A DNA stretch of 64,000 bases from positions 62,001 to 126,000 of the forward strand of contig NZ_MTLG01000071.1 of assembly GCF_002192695.1 (NCBI RefSeq), in the 5' to 3' direction. This DNA comes from Achromobacter xylosoxidans (GTDB lineage Bacteria; Pseudomonadota; Gammaproteobacteria; Burkholderiales; Burkholderiaceae_B). The position numbers were made by a program, and so were the translations under genes. Each line of letters starts with the position of its first letter. The first letter of the stretch is position 1. The notes beneath the pieces were generated by a model. It was not told where the DNA came from. It was given only the letters and a program-made list of their open reading frames with translations, and made no database searches. Positions 36,388 through 44,575 of this stretch are shown here, piece by piece.

Positions 36388-37206
36388 CTATGACGCAGGC
36401 AGCAGCTCAGGCTTCAGGATCCCGCGCAGTTCCGAATAGGGAATGCTCAGCTCGGGTTCGCCATGCGAGTACGGCGCGATGGAATAGGCGTCGTACTTGA
36501 CCACGATGCCCTCGCGCGTCAGCGCATAGTTGTCGCTTTCCTGGAATGGCCACATCTTGTTGTAGGCCGCCGGATCGCGGCGCGCGTCCGGATTGCCGGC
36601 CAGCCACTTGGCGTGCGCTTGCCGCAAGGCCGCCACGTACTGCGGATGGCGGCCCGGTATCAAGGCTTCTTCCAGGCCCATCACGCGGCCGCGGCTGCGC
36701 TCCCAGTTCAGGTACTGGGTGGCGGGAATGCCGTGCGCGGCGCCGGTCAGGAACTGCTCGGTGTGCAGTTCGACGGCCACGATGTCGCCCACCGTGTCCT
36801 TCACGCTGGCCTTGAAGTAGGTGGCATCGCGCGGGCGCGCGACCGACCAGAAGTACTGCGTGTATTCCGACAGCGTGTCGTAGGGGCCGCGGCGGTTGGC
36901 GTCGGTGCCGGTCATGTAGGCCAGCACGTGGTCCACCAGCGCGGTCAGCTTGGGGATGCCGGGAAACGCGACGCTGTCGATTTCGATGCGCGGGCAGTCG
37001 CCCTCGCAGCCCGGCTTGCTGGATGCCCACTTGATGCGTTCGGTGGACAGGTCGCCGACTTTTTCCGGCGTGGACGCCGAGGCCGGCGCCTGCGTGGCCA
37101 GGGTGATGTCGGCGGGCGGCGTGCTGCCGCAGCCGGCCAGCGCCAGCAGGGCCGCGCCCAGGATGAGACCGCTTATCGCGCCTTGCGGCGTGAAGGTGCG
37201 ACGCAT
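36388..37206 (-). CDS. RsiV/DUF3298-type lipoprotein
   Basis: A 272-residue envelope lipoprotein: signal peptide with lipobox LALAGC (cysteine near residue 26), then a region resembling DUF3298/RsiV-like proteins, with the typical C-terminal segment YSIAPYSHGEPELSIPYSEL. RsiV of Bacillus binds lysozyme and controls a sigma factor, but this protein is a plain lipoprotein with no cytosolic anti-sigma part and no sigma factor gene nearby, so that function should not be assumed. It lies downstream of the lipoate ligase pair on the same strand (34 bases), possibly in one transcript. Confidence 0.75.
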   Translation of the reverse strand: MRRTFTPQGAISGLILGAALLALAGCGSTPPADITLATQAPASASTPEKVGDLSTERIKWASSKPGCEGDCPRIEIDSVAFPGIPKLTALVDHVLAYMTGTDANRRGPYDTLSEYTQYFWSVARPRDATYFKASVKDTVGDIVAVELHTEQFLTGAAHGIPATQYLNWERSRGRVMGLEEALIPGRHPQYVAALRQAHAKWLAGNPDARRDPAAYNKMWPFQESDNYALTREGIVVKYDAYSIAPYSHGEPELSIPYSELRGILKPELLPAS

Positions 37207-37240
37207 TGAAACTACCTCCAGAAAATCGGGGCGCGGCCGT

Positions 37241-38017
37241 TCAGGGCACCACGCCGGTCCACTCGGGCGTGGCGAACTTCTCGGCTGCCTGCGCCTGCGC
37301 GCGCGCCAGCGTGTCGCTGCCTATCTGCCCGGGGGTGAGACGGTGCAGGCCGGCAAAAGTTTCCACCATGCGGTCGATGATGACTTCCCGCGCGAGCCCG
37401 GTCTGGGTGCGCAAGGGATCGACGCGTTTCTTGGCGCTGGTGGTGCCTTTGTCGGACAGCTTTTCGCGGCCGATGCGCAGGACCTCGACCATTTTATCCG
37501 CGTCGATGTCGTAGGACATGGTGACGTGGTGCAGCACCGCGCCGCCGCGGCGGGCCTGCGCCGCGCCGCCGATCTTGCCGATGTCCGAGGCGATGTCGTT
37601 GAGCGGCTGGTACCAGGCCTTGATGCCCAGGCCCTGCAGTGCGGTCAGCACCCAGGCGTCCAGGAAGGCGTAGGACTCCTGGAAGCTCATGCCGTGCACC
37701 AGCGCCTGGGGGGCGCTGAGCGAATAGGTGATGGAGTTGCCGGGTTCCATGAACATCGCTCCGCCGCCGCTGACGCGGCGCACGACCTGGATGCCGTGGC
37801 GGCGCGCGCCGTCGGGGTCGACTTCGTTCTTGAGCGATTGGAAGCGGCCGATCACGACCGCGGGCGCGGCCCATTCCCAGATGCGCAGGGTGGGCGGACG
37901 CAGGCCGGCGCCGACCTCGTCGGTGATGACGGCGTCCAGCGCCATGTGCAGCACCGGGTCTTGCGGCCCTTCATGGATCAGTTGCCAGTCGTAGTCGTTC
38001 CAGTCGGTGCGCGTCAT
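37241..38017 (-). CDS. lplA: Lipoate--protein ligase A, catalytic subunit
   Basis: A 258-residue protein with the lipoyl/biotinyl ligase catalytic fold. Landmarks are the RRVSGGGAMFMEPGNSITYS nucleotide/lipoate loop (about residues 79-98), LNDIASDIGKIGGAAQARRGGAVLHH region with the lysine that contacts lipoyl-AMP (about 140-165; landmark), and MSYDIDADKM. It attaches lipoate to 2-oxoacid dehydrogenases and GcvH. The enzyme has only the N-terminal catalytic domain; the C-terminal domain of E. coli LplA is missing and seems to be supplied by the overlapping upstream gene. Confidence 0.9.
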   Translation of the reverse strand: MTRTDWNDYDWQLIHEGPQDPVLHMALDAVITDEVGAGLRPPTLRIWEWAAPAVVIGRFQSLKNEVDPDGARRHGIQVVRRVSGGGAMFMEPGNSITYSLSAPQALVHGMSFQESYAFLDAWVLTALQGLGIKAWYQPLNDIASDIGKIGGAAQARRGGAVLHHVTMSYDIDADKMVEVLRIGREKLSDKGTTSAKKRVDPLRTQTGLAREVIIDRMVETFAGLHRLTPGQIGSDTLARAQAQAAEKFATPEWTGVVP

Positions 38018-38289
38018 GCCAGCGCCCTCCGCAGCACGACGGCGACGGCCTCGGCCGAGAAGCCGAACATTTCGGCATCGGCGGGCAGGGCCGATTGCAC
38101 GGCCAGCGCCAGTTCCAGTTCGCCGGCATCGGCCGGCAGGCCGTTCAGGCCGCTATTGATGGCGTCGAGGGCCTCGGGCGGCTCAAGAAAAAAGTCGCCG
38201 CTGATGCGCACATCGGCCAGGCGGCCATCGCGCACTTCCAGATCCGCGACGACCAGTTTGCCGCCGGGGACTTTGTATTCGCCATGCAT
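38014..38289 (-). CDS. LplB-like accessory domain of lipoate ligase
   Basis: A 91-residue protein resembling the C-terminal accessory domain of lipoate ligases: it opens MHGEYKVPGGKLVVADLEV, continues with DVRISGDFFLEPPEALDAIN and ends with ALAVQSALPADAEMFGFS. Archaeal Thermoplasma uses exactly such a separate LplB protein with LplA, and both are needed for lipoate adenylation. ATG 38289 has AAGGAA five bases upstream; the TTG at 38304 overlaps that site. The stop overlaps the lplA start (ATGA), so the two subunits are made in coupled amounts. Confidence 0.82.
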   Translation of the reverse strand: MHGEYKVPGGKLVVADLEVRDGRLADVRISGDFFLEPPEALDAINSGLNGLPADAGELELALAVQSALPADAEMFGFSAEAVAVVLRRALA

Positions 38290-38319
38290 GGGCGTTCCTT
38301 CCAAATCAGTACTGAAAAA

Positions 38320-38784
38320 CTACAGGCTGAGCTTCATGCCGTCGTGGCTGGCCTTGAAGCCCAGGCTTTCATAGAACCGGCGCGCATCGGGCCGGGCGCG
38401 GTCGGTGGTCAGCTGCACCAGGCTGCAACCCTGGATGCGGCATTGCTCTATCGCCCACTCGAACATCCTGCGTCCGAGGCCGGCGCCGCGCGAGGACGAG
38501 GCGATGCGCACGCTCTCGATCTGCCCGCGCCATTGGCCCAGCCGCGACAGGCCGGGTATGAACGATAACTGCAAACAGCCGACCAGGTTCGAGCCCTGTT
38601 CGACCACGGCCAGGAATTGATTGGAATCCTGGCCGATTGCGGCAAAGGCGGCAGCATAGCGCGGGTCCAGCGGCAGCGCGGGATTCTCGCGCGTGGCGCC
38701 GAGTTCATCGTCGGCCAGCAGGGCGACGATGCCCGGCAGATCCCCCAGTCGCGCGCGGCGGAAAACCAGTTGCGGGTCGGGCAT
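38320..38784 (-). CDS. GNAT family N-acetyltransferase
   Basis: A 154-residue acetyltransferase with the acetyl-CoA binding motif SSSRGAGLGRRMFEWAIEQC (about residues 100-119) and the C-terminal ARRFYESLGFKASHDGMKLSL motif (landmark). The substrate is unknown. AAGGAG sits just before ATG 38784. It is the second gene after the GST on the same strand (11-base gap), and lplB/lplA follow. Confidence 0.9.
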   Translation of the reverse strand: MPDPQLVFRRARLGDLPGIVALLADDELGATRENPALPLDPRYAAAFAAIGQDSNQFLAVVEQGSNLVGCLQLSFIPGLSRLGQWRGQIESVRIASSSRGAGLGRRMFEWAIEQCRIQGCSLVQLTTDRARPDARRFYESLGFKASHDGMKLSL

Positions 38785-38795
38785 GGCGGCTCCTT

Positions 38796-39497
38796 TCAGC
38801 GGGCGGTGTTCTGGGCGGTCTGGCCGAACAGGATGCGGCGCGATTCCTCGTCGCTGATGGACGGCGCGGTGTTGATGGTGTCGGCCAGCGCATAGGCGCG
38901 CTGCGTGGCGGGGCGCGCCGCGATGGCGTCGAACCAGCGCTTGAGGTGCGGGAAGTCGTTCAGGTCCTGGCCCTGCTTGGCGTGCGGCACGATCCAGGGG
39001 TAAGCCGCCATGTCGGCGATGGAGTAGTCGCCGGCGACGAATTCGCGGTCCGCCAGGCGCTTGTTCAGCACGCCGTAGAGGCGGTTGGTTTCCTTGACGT
39101 AGCGCTCGATGGCGTAGGCGATGCGCTCCTGCGCGTAACCCGAGAAATGGTGGTTCTGGCCGGCCATGGGGCCCAGGCCGCCCATCTGCCAGAAGAGCCA
39201 CTGCGACACCTCGGCGCGGCCGCGCAGGTCGGCGGGCAGGAAACGTCCGGTCTTCTCGGCCAGGTACAGCAGGATGGCGCCCGACTCGAACAGCGAAATC
39301 GGCGCGCCGCCGCCGGCCGGGGCCTGGTCGACGATGGCGGGAATGCGGTTGTTCGGGGCAATGGCCAGGAACTCGGGCTTGAACTGATCGCCGCGGCTGA
39401 TGTTCACCGGATGGATCTTGTAGGGCAGGCCGGTTTCTTCGAGGAACAGCGTGATCTTGTGGCCGTTGGGGGTGGTCCAGTAGTAGAGATCGATCAT
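38796..39497 (-). CDS. Glutathione S-transferase (YfcG/Ure2-like)
   Basis: A 233-residue GST. The thioredoxin-like N-terminal half carries TPNGHKITLFLEETGLPY and NNRIPAIVD (the cis-Pro segment, near residue 52), with glutathione-binding ES in LFESGAILLYLAEKTGRF. The helical C-terminal half has MGGLGPMAGQNHHF and VAGDYSIADMAAYPW. Length and motifs match the nu-class/YfcG group, which act as disulfide-bond reductases or peroxidases. Longer frames upstream read through other sequence and are rejected. Confidence 0.92.
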   Translation of the reverse strand: MIDLYYWTTPNGHKITLFLEETGLPYKIHPVNISRGDQFKPEFLAIAPNNRIPAIVDQAPAGGGAPISLFESGAILLYLAEKTGRFLPADLRGRAEVSQWLFWQMGGLGPMAGQNHHFSGYAQERIAYAIERYVKETNRLYGVLNKRLADREFVAGDYSIADMAAYPWIVPHAKQGQDLNDFPHLKRWFDAIAARPATQRAYALADTINTAPSISDEESRRILFGQTAQNTAR

Positions 39498-39634
39498 GGG
39501 ATGTCCTGTGCGTCGCGCCGGCGGCGGCCGGCGCAGGAAAAAGCCATGATAGCGGGGCCGGCTTGGCGCCGGCCCCAATAACCGGGGGGCGGGTACGGGT
39601 TTGCCCCGAGGCTTGCCCCTGCGGCAGCCCGCGT

Positions 39635-40540
39635 TCAGGCGGTGCCTGCGCGCGGCCGCCCCGGCAGGCGCCAGGTCCAGTTCAGGCTCACGCCCGCCGC
39701 CGCCAGGAAGATCATGGCCACGCCGGCGATCTGCGTGGCGTCCATGCGGTGCCCGTAGACCACGAAGTCCAGCAGGATGGCGACGGCGGGATAGATGAAG
39801 CTCAGCGCGGCGGTGGACGTGGTCGGCAGCTTCTGGATGGCCGAGTACATCAGGATGTACATCAGGCAGGTATGGATCAGTCCCAGCGCCACCAGATAGC
39901 CCCATTGCAGCGGCGCGGCGGGCAGGGCGTTGAAGTCCGCCATGGGCAGCAGCATCACGGCGCCCAGCGTCACCTGCACCAGCGCCAGCACCTGCGGCGG
40001 AATGTGCTTGAGCCGCTTGACGATGATGGCGGTGACGCCATAGAGCGCCGCCGCGCCCAGCCCCAGCATCAGCCCCGACAGATAAGCGCGGCCGTCCGCG
40101 CCGCCGGCTTCGGACAGGCGCAGCACCAGCATCAGGCCGGCGAAGGCCAGCACCGACCAGGCCAGCTTGCCGCGCGTGGGCCGTTCGCCCAGGAACAGCA
40201 CGCCCAGCCCGATCAGGAAGAAGGGCTGCACGTTGTAGACCGCGGTGGCCAGCGAAATGGAGGCCAGCCGGTAGGCGGAAAACAGCAGCACCCAGTTCAG
40301 CACCAGCGCGGCGCCCGCGGCCAGGGCCAGCGCGAGCGTGCGGGCGGTGAACAGGCCGGGCTTGAGCAGGCCGCGCGCCCAGCAATACAGGAACAGCGAC
40401 AGGGCGCCGAACACGCAGCGGAAGAACACCACGTTCCAGGCGCTTTGGCCGGACTCCAGCACAAACACGCCGAGGGTGCCGGACAGGGTCATCGCCGCGG
40501 CCATCTGGGCCAGGCCCAGGCGTTCTGACGAGGGATTCAT
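39635..40540 (-). CDS. EamA/DMT family transporter
   Basis: A 301-residue membrane protein with about ten helices in two EamA halves (about residues 10-140 and 150-288). Such drug/metabolite transporters usually export amino acids or metabolites. It is divergent from an Lrp/AsnC regulator gene across 123 bases, the arrangement seen for amino acid exporters controlled by their own Lrp-type regulator. Confidence 0.9.
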   Translation of the reverse strand: MNPSSERLGLAQMAAAMTLSGTLGVFVLESGQSAWNVVFFRCVFGALSLFLYCWARGLLKPGLFTARTLALALAAGAALVLNWVLLFSAYRLASISLATAVYNVQPFFLIGLGVLFLGERPTRGKLAWSVLAFAGLMLVLRLSEAGGADGRAYLSGLMLGLGAAALYGVTAIIVKRLKHIPPQVLALVQVTLGAVMLLPMADFNALPAAPLQWGYLVALGLIHTCLMYILMYSAIQKLPTTSTAALSFIYPAVAILLDFVVYGHRMDATQIAGVAMIFLAAAGVSLNWTWRLPGRPRAGTA

Positions 40541-40634
40541 GAGGGTTCTCCAGGGGCCTTGCGGCCGCGATGTTCGATGGAGAAATTATCCCAGGCGGAT
40601 CAAGCTGGTTATATGATGTTGATGTGGTGAATCG

Positions 40635-40661
40635 ATTCCAAAACCTTTGTTTAGGTGGAAT
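40635..40661. promoter_or_regulatory. Imperfect dyad upstream of the Lrp-type gene
   Basis: ATTCC-AAAA-CCT (40635-40646) is mirrored by AGG-T-GGAAT (40653-40661). It overlaps the ribosome site and lies between the EamA gene and the Lrp-type gene, where autoregulatory binding would be expected. Confidence 0.35.
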
Positions 40662-40663
40662 TT

Positions 40664-41131
40664 ATGCAAAACGACCTAAAAACTGAAAACCCGGTCCTGG
40701 ACGGTATCGACCGCCGCCTGGTGGAGATGCTGACCGCCAATGCGCGCACCACCACGGCTGACCTGGCGCGCCAGGTCGGGATGTCCGCGCCCAGCGTCGC
40801 GGACCGCTTGCGGCGGCTGGAAGAGTCGGGCGTGATCCGGGCCTATACCCTGGATGTGGACCCGGTGGCGTTGGGCTATGCGCTGGAGGCCATCGTCCGC
40901 ATCCGCCCCTTGCCGGGGCAGCTGCGCCACGTGGAGGGTCTGATCCAGCAGATTCCGGAATTCGTCGAATGCGACAAGGTCACGGGCGACGACTGCTTCA
41001 TCGCCCGCGTCGTGCTGCGCTCGATCTCGCACCTGGACGGCATCCTGGAGCGCGTGACCGAATTTGCGGAAACCAACACCGCCATCGTCAAGTCGCACAC
41101 GGTGCGCCGCAGGCTGCCGCCGCTGCGCTGA
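40664..41131 (+). CDS. Lrp/AsnC family transcriptional regulator
   Basis: A 155-residue regulator with an N-terminal AsnC helix-turn-helix (about residues 10-70: IDRRLVEMLTANARTTTADL, MSAPSVADRLRRLEESGVI) and a C-terminal RAM/ligand domain (about 75-145). These form octamers that sense amino acids. It likely controls the divergent EamA exporter. ATG 40664 is preceded by AGGTGG; a GTG three codons up overlaps that site. Confidence 0.92.
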   Translation: MQNDLKTENPVLDGIDRRLVEMLTANARTTTADLARQVGMSAPSVADRLRRLEESGVIRAYTLDVDPVALGYALEAIVRIRPLPGQLRHVEGLIQQIPEFVECDKVTGDDCFIARVVLRSISHLDGILERVTEFAETNTAIVKSHTVRRRLPPLR

Positions 41132-41139
41132 AGCGCGCC

Positions 41140-41631
41140 TCAGACCGGCGCCGACAGCGCCTTTTCGATGTCGTCCTTGATGCCGGCCGGGGTGTCGGTG
41201 GGCGCGTAGCGCTTGATGACCTGGCCGTCGCGTCCCACCAGGAACTTGGTGAAGTTCCACTTGATGCCCTCGGTGCCGAAGACGCCGGGCTTCTCGCCCT
41301 TGAGCCAGCGGTACAGCGGATGGGCATCGTCGCCGTTGACGTTGATCTTGGCGTAGAGCGGGAAGGTGATGTCGTACTGCGTGGTGCAGAAATTGCGGAT
41401 CTCGGCCTCGTCGCCCGGTTCCTGGTGGCCGAACTGGTCGCAGGGAAAGCCCAGCACCGTGAAACCGTCGTCGTGGAACGAGCGGTACAGCTCTTCCAGG
41501 CCGGTGTATTGCGGCGTGAAGCCGCACTTGGACGCCACGTTCACCACCAGCAGCACGCGGCCGCGGTAGGTGTCCAGGGACTGTTCCGTGCCGTCGAGGG
41601 CGCGGGCGGAGAAATCATGGATGGTGCTCAT
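41140..41631 (-). CDS. Glutathione peroxidase (cysteine type)
   Basis: A 163-residue peroxidase with the three family motifs: VNVASKCGFTPQY with the peroxidatic cysteine (near residue 36), LGFPCDQFGHQEPG (near 60) and WNFTKFLVGRDG (near 125). It reduces hydroperoxides with thiols, probably thioredoxin in bacteria. It ends nine bases from the convergent Lrp-type gene and lies just after the MFS gene in transcription order. Confidence 0.95.
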   Translation of the reverse strand: MSTIHDFSARALDGTEQSLDTYRGRVLLVVNVASKCGFTPQYTGLEELYRSFHDDGFTVLGFPCDQFGHQEPGDEAEIRNFCTTQYDITFPLYAKINVNGDDAHPLYRWLKGEKPGVFGTEGIKWNFTKFLVGRDGQVIKRYAPTDTPAGIKDDIEKALSAPV

Positions 41632-41644
41632 GCGGGCTCCCAGG

Positions 41645-42850
41645 TCAGGCGTCCGAACGCGAGGGCGTCAGCGCGCCGGCTTGTTGTCCAGCGAGTGTAG
41701 CCCCGGCGCCGCGCCCGTAGTAGCGCGTGCCCCACAAGGTCAGCAGCAGGACGGCGGCGGTGATGCCGGCCGACATCCAGGGCAGGTCCGTCAGCGGCAG
41801 GCCGTGGCCCAGCGCCACGCTGCCCAGCCAGGCGCCGCCCGCATTGCCCAGGTTGAACGCGCCCTGGTTCAAGGTCGAGGCCAGGTTGGGCGCATCGGCC
41901 GCCTGGTCCACGATCAGCGTCTGCAGCAGCGGCACCACCGCAAAGCCCAGCACGCCCCAGATGAAGGTCACGGCCAGCATGGGCGCCAGCGCGTGGATGG
42001 CCTGGCTGAGCGCCAGGAACACCAGCAGCAGGCCGATGAAAATGCGGCGCAGCGACACTTCCAGGTTGCGGTCGCCCAGCTTGCCGCCCAGGGTGCTGCC
42101 CGCGGTCAGCGCCACGCCAAAGAGCAGCAGCACGCCGGTCACGCCGCGCTCGGACACGCCGGTCACTTCGCGCAAGAGCGGCGCGATATAGGTCAGCACG
42201 CAGAACAGCGCCGCGGAGGCCAGCACGCTGGCGGCCAGCGGCCAGACCACGCGCACGTCGCGCAGCACCTTGAATTCGCGCAGGATGTTGCCGGGCTGCA
42301 TGGGAATGCGCGCCGGCAGCCAGGCGGCCAGCGCGGCCACGGCGGCCAGGCCGATGCCGCTGACCACCCAGAAGGTCGAACGCCATCCGGCGACCTGGCC
42401 CAGCGCCGTGCCCAGCGGCACGCCCAGCACGTTGGCCAGCGTCAGGCCGGTGAACATCAGCGCAATGGCGCTGGCGCGCTGGTTGCGCGGCACCAGGTCC
42501 GCGGCCACCACGGCGCCCAGGCCGAAAAAGGCACCATGGCAGAACGCCGTGAACACGCGCGCGGCCATCAGCAAGCCGTAGTTCGGCGCCAGCGCACACA
42601 GCAGATTGCCGACCACGAAAGTGCTGGCCAGGCCGATCAGCGTGGCGCGGCGCGGCAGCCTGGCGGTGATGACGGCCATGATGGGCGCGCCGATCACCAC
42701 GCCCATGGCGTAGCCGGTGATCAGCAGGCCCGCGACGTCGATGCTGACGCGCAGGTCTGCGGCGACGTTGGGCAGCAGGCCCATGATGACGAACTCGCTG
42801 GTGCCGATGCCGAAAGCGGCGGCGGCCAGCGCGATGAGGTGCAGGGGCAT
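41645..42850 (-). CDS. MFS transporter (AraJ/DHA1-type exporter)
   Basis: A 401-residue, twelve-helix major facilitator. It has ALAAAAFGIGTSEFVIMGLLPN at the start (landmark) and the loop 2-3 motif TARLPRRATLIGLAS near residue 65. Relatives export sugars or drugs. ATG 42850 begins the conserved helix 1; the frame runs open to 42988 but adds a non-family leader. It lies upstream of the peroxidase gene by 13 bases on the same strand, probably as an operon. Confidence 0.9.
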   Translation of the reverse strand: MPLHLIALAAAAFGIGTSEFVIMGLLPNVAADLRVSIDVAGLLITGYAMGVVIGAPIMAVITARLPRRATLIGLASTFVVGNLLCALAPNYGLLMAARVFTAFCHGAFFGLGAVVAADLVPRNQRASAIALMFTGLTLANVLGVPLGTALGQVAGWRSTFWVVSGIGLAAVAALAAWLPARIPMQPGNILREFKVLRDVRVVWPLAASVLASAALFCVLTYIAPLLREVTGVSERGVTGVLLLFGVALTAGSTLGGKLGDRNLEVSLRRIFIGLLLVFLALSQAIHALAPMLAVTFIWGVLGFAVVPLLQTLIVDQAADAPNLASTLNQGAFNLGNAGGAWLGSVALGHGLPLTDLPWMSAGITAAVLLLTLWGTRYYGRGAGATLAGQQAGALTPSRSDA

Positions 42851-43111
42851 GGGAGACAGGGCCGGGACGAAGAGGAAAACCCCGGCGGCAGAGAAAGGGC
42901 AAGGGCGGAATTCTAAGGCAGCGCGCTGTGGGCGCTTGCGCAAAGCCCTATTGCAATTAAGGGTATACCCTGAGAAATGTCTGAGCATGCTTGACGCCGG
43001 CCGCGCTTCCCATTTGGGCCTGCGCCGCGCGGGGCCATTGCCCGGGTTCGGGCACCGCCGTCCTATGATGTGCCATCAGATCGAATGGCGTGCCTGCAGG
43101 AGAAATTGGCA

Positions 43112-43444
43112 ATGGAAGGAATGATCGAACGGCTGGAAGCGATGCTGGCCAAGGGCACGGACAACATGCTGCTGCGTTTTTCCCTGGGCAAGGCCTATGC
43201 CGAGCAGGACCGCTTCCGCGAAGCCGAGCCGCATCTGCGCGCGGCGCTGGCATTCGATCCCGCCTATTCGGTGGCCTGGAAATGGCTGGGCAAGGCGAGT
43301 CTCGGGCAGGGCGACCGGGCGGGTGCGCGCGCCGCCTGGGAATCGGGCCTGCAGGCCGCGCAGGCGCGCGGCGACCAGCAGGTGGTGAAGGAGCTGCAGG
43401 TGTTCATCAAGCGCCTGGACAAAGAGGCCGCGGCCGGCGCCTGA
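43112..43444 (+). CDS. Small TPR protein
   Basis: A 110-residue protein with two tetratricopeptide repeats (about residues 18-51 and 52-85: LLRFSLGKAYAEQDRFREAEPHL, SVAWKWLGKASLGQGDRAGARAAWE; landmarks only). It presumably mediates protein contacts, partner unknown. AGGAGA nine bases upstream fixes ATG 43112. It stands alone between the divergent MFS gene and a convergent sensor gene. Confidence 0.85.
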   Translation: MEGMIERLEAMLAKGTDNMLLRFSLGKAYAEQDRFREAEPHLRAALAFDPAYSVAWKWLGKASLGQGDRAGARAAWESGLQAAQARGDQQVVKELQVFIKRLDKEAAAGA

Positions 43445-43473
43445 GGCCGCTGCAAGCCTGAGCCGGCGTGGCG

Positions 43474-44445
43474 CTACAAGGATTGGCGCGTGCCCAGGGG
43501 CTGGACGCGCCCGATCCTGAACACCTCGATCGCGTGGCGCAGGTCGCCCGCGCCGGATGGCGGCAGGGTGGGCGCCGCGTCGGGGCTCCCCGCATCTGCA
43601 ATGCCGCTGTGCACGTCGCGGGCCAGGCCGACCAGATTCCTGCGCGTGGCCTCCAGCGACCAGCTCAGCGCGCCGATTTCATCATCCGTGCTGGCGGGCG
43701 CCAGCGGCGTGCCCAGATTGCCGGCCGCGATCTGCCGCGTGAAGTCGGTGGCCGTGGCCAGCAGTCCGGACAGCGTGCGGGCGTAGGCCCAGCCCGATGC
43801 GAAGATCAGGCAGACGCCGGCGGCCAGCACCGCCGCGGCCAAGGCCAGTTGCTCGATGTCCAGGTTGGCTGCCATGCCATGCAGCGCAATGCCGCCGGCG
43901 GCCAGGAACAGCGCGGACGACAGGCCTGCCCAGGCCAGCATGCGCCCGCGTATGCCCGCCGCCCGCCAGTCGCGCAGGCGCGCCAGCAGGCCCCCGGGAT
44001 GGATCCGCCCCGCGCTCAGGCGCAAGCCGCCGGTGATGCCGGTGCGCAGGCGCCGGTAGGCGCTGTCGGCGGTCTCGATCTGGGCGCGCGTCGGCTTGAC
44101 GCGCACGCAGGCATAGCAGACGGTGACGCCGCGTTCCACCACCGGGGTGATGCTGGCCAGCGACCAATAGTGGCCGCCATGCTTGCGCCGGTTCTTGATC
44201 ACGCCCGTCCAGGACTGGCCGCGCTGTATCGTGCGCCACAGATCGTCGTAGGCGGCCAGCGGCATGTCGGGGTGGCGCATGGTGTCATGGCCCTTGCCGA
44301 TCAGGTCCGCTTGCGTGTAGCCGCTGACTTCCAGGAACGCGGGATTGGCATAGATGATGCGGCCGCGCGCGTCGGTGCGGGTGATGAGGCACTGCTCGTC
44401 GTGCAGCGTGTATTCCTGGTCATGGACCTGCGGATGGTCGCGCAT
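43474..44445 (-). CDS. Aer-like PAS-HAMP membrane sensor without output domain
   Basis: A 323-residue protein. An Aer-type PAS domain fills about residues 8-115 (TRTDARGRIIYANPAFLEVSGY, GKGHDTMRHPDMP, landmarks). A short linker, two membrane helices (about 165-185 and 190-215) and a HAMP-like segment to about 275 follow. It then ends after a further 45 residues, whereas aerotaxis receptors continue into a long methyl-accepting signalling domain. No frameshift continuation is visible downstream. It may sense redox state and pass the signal to another protein, or be a degenerate receptor. ATG 44445 is chosen over a TTG at 44487. Confidence 0.8.
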   Translation of the reverse strand: MRDHPQVHDQEYTLHDEQCLITRTDARGRIIYANPAFLEVSGYTQADLIGKGHDTMRHPDMPLAAYDDLWRTIQRGQSWTGVIKNRRKHGGHYWSLASITPVVERGVTVCYACVRVKPTRAQIETADSAYRRLRTGITGGLRLSAGRIHPGGLLARLRDWRAAGIRGRMLAWAGLSSALFLAAGGIALHGMAANLDIEQLALAAAVLAAGVCLIFASGWAYARTLSGLLATATDFTRQIAAGNLGTPLAPASTDDEIGALSWSLEATRRNLVGLARDVHSGIADAGSPDAAPTLPPSGAGDLRHAIEVFRIGRVQPLGTRQSL

Positions 44446-44575
44446 GCTGTGTCGTCCTGCGATCGGCGTTGGCGGGGAGTCGCGCAACCATCATCCAGGA
44501 CGCGGACGGAAACGGCGTTGACCTAGGTCAAGCGCCGCCTACGCCCGTCCGCGCGGTGCGGCGCCAAGGCGCCTG

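Noticed and set aside
36388-37206. Anti-sigma factor function for the RsiV-like lipoprotein
   Set aside because: No cytosolic anti-sigma segment and no sigma factor gene in the neighbourhood.
38796-40385. 529-codon frame suggesting a fusion to the GST
   Set aside because: The upstream half is an out-of-frame read of the EamA gene; the GST has its own ATG at 39497.
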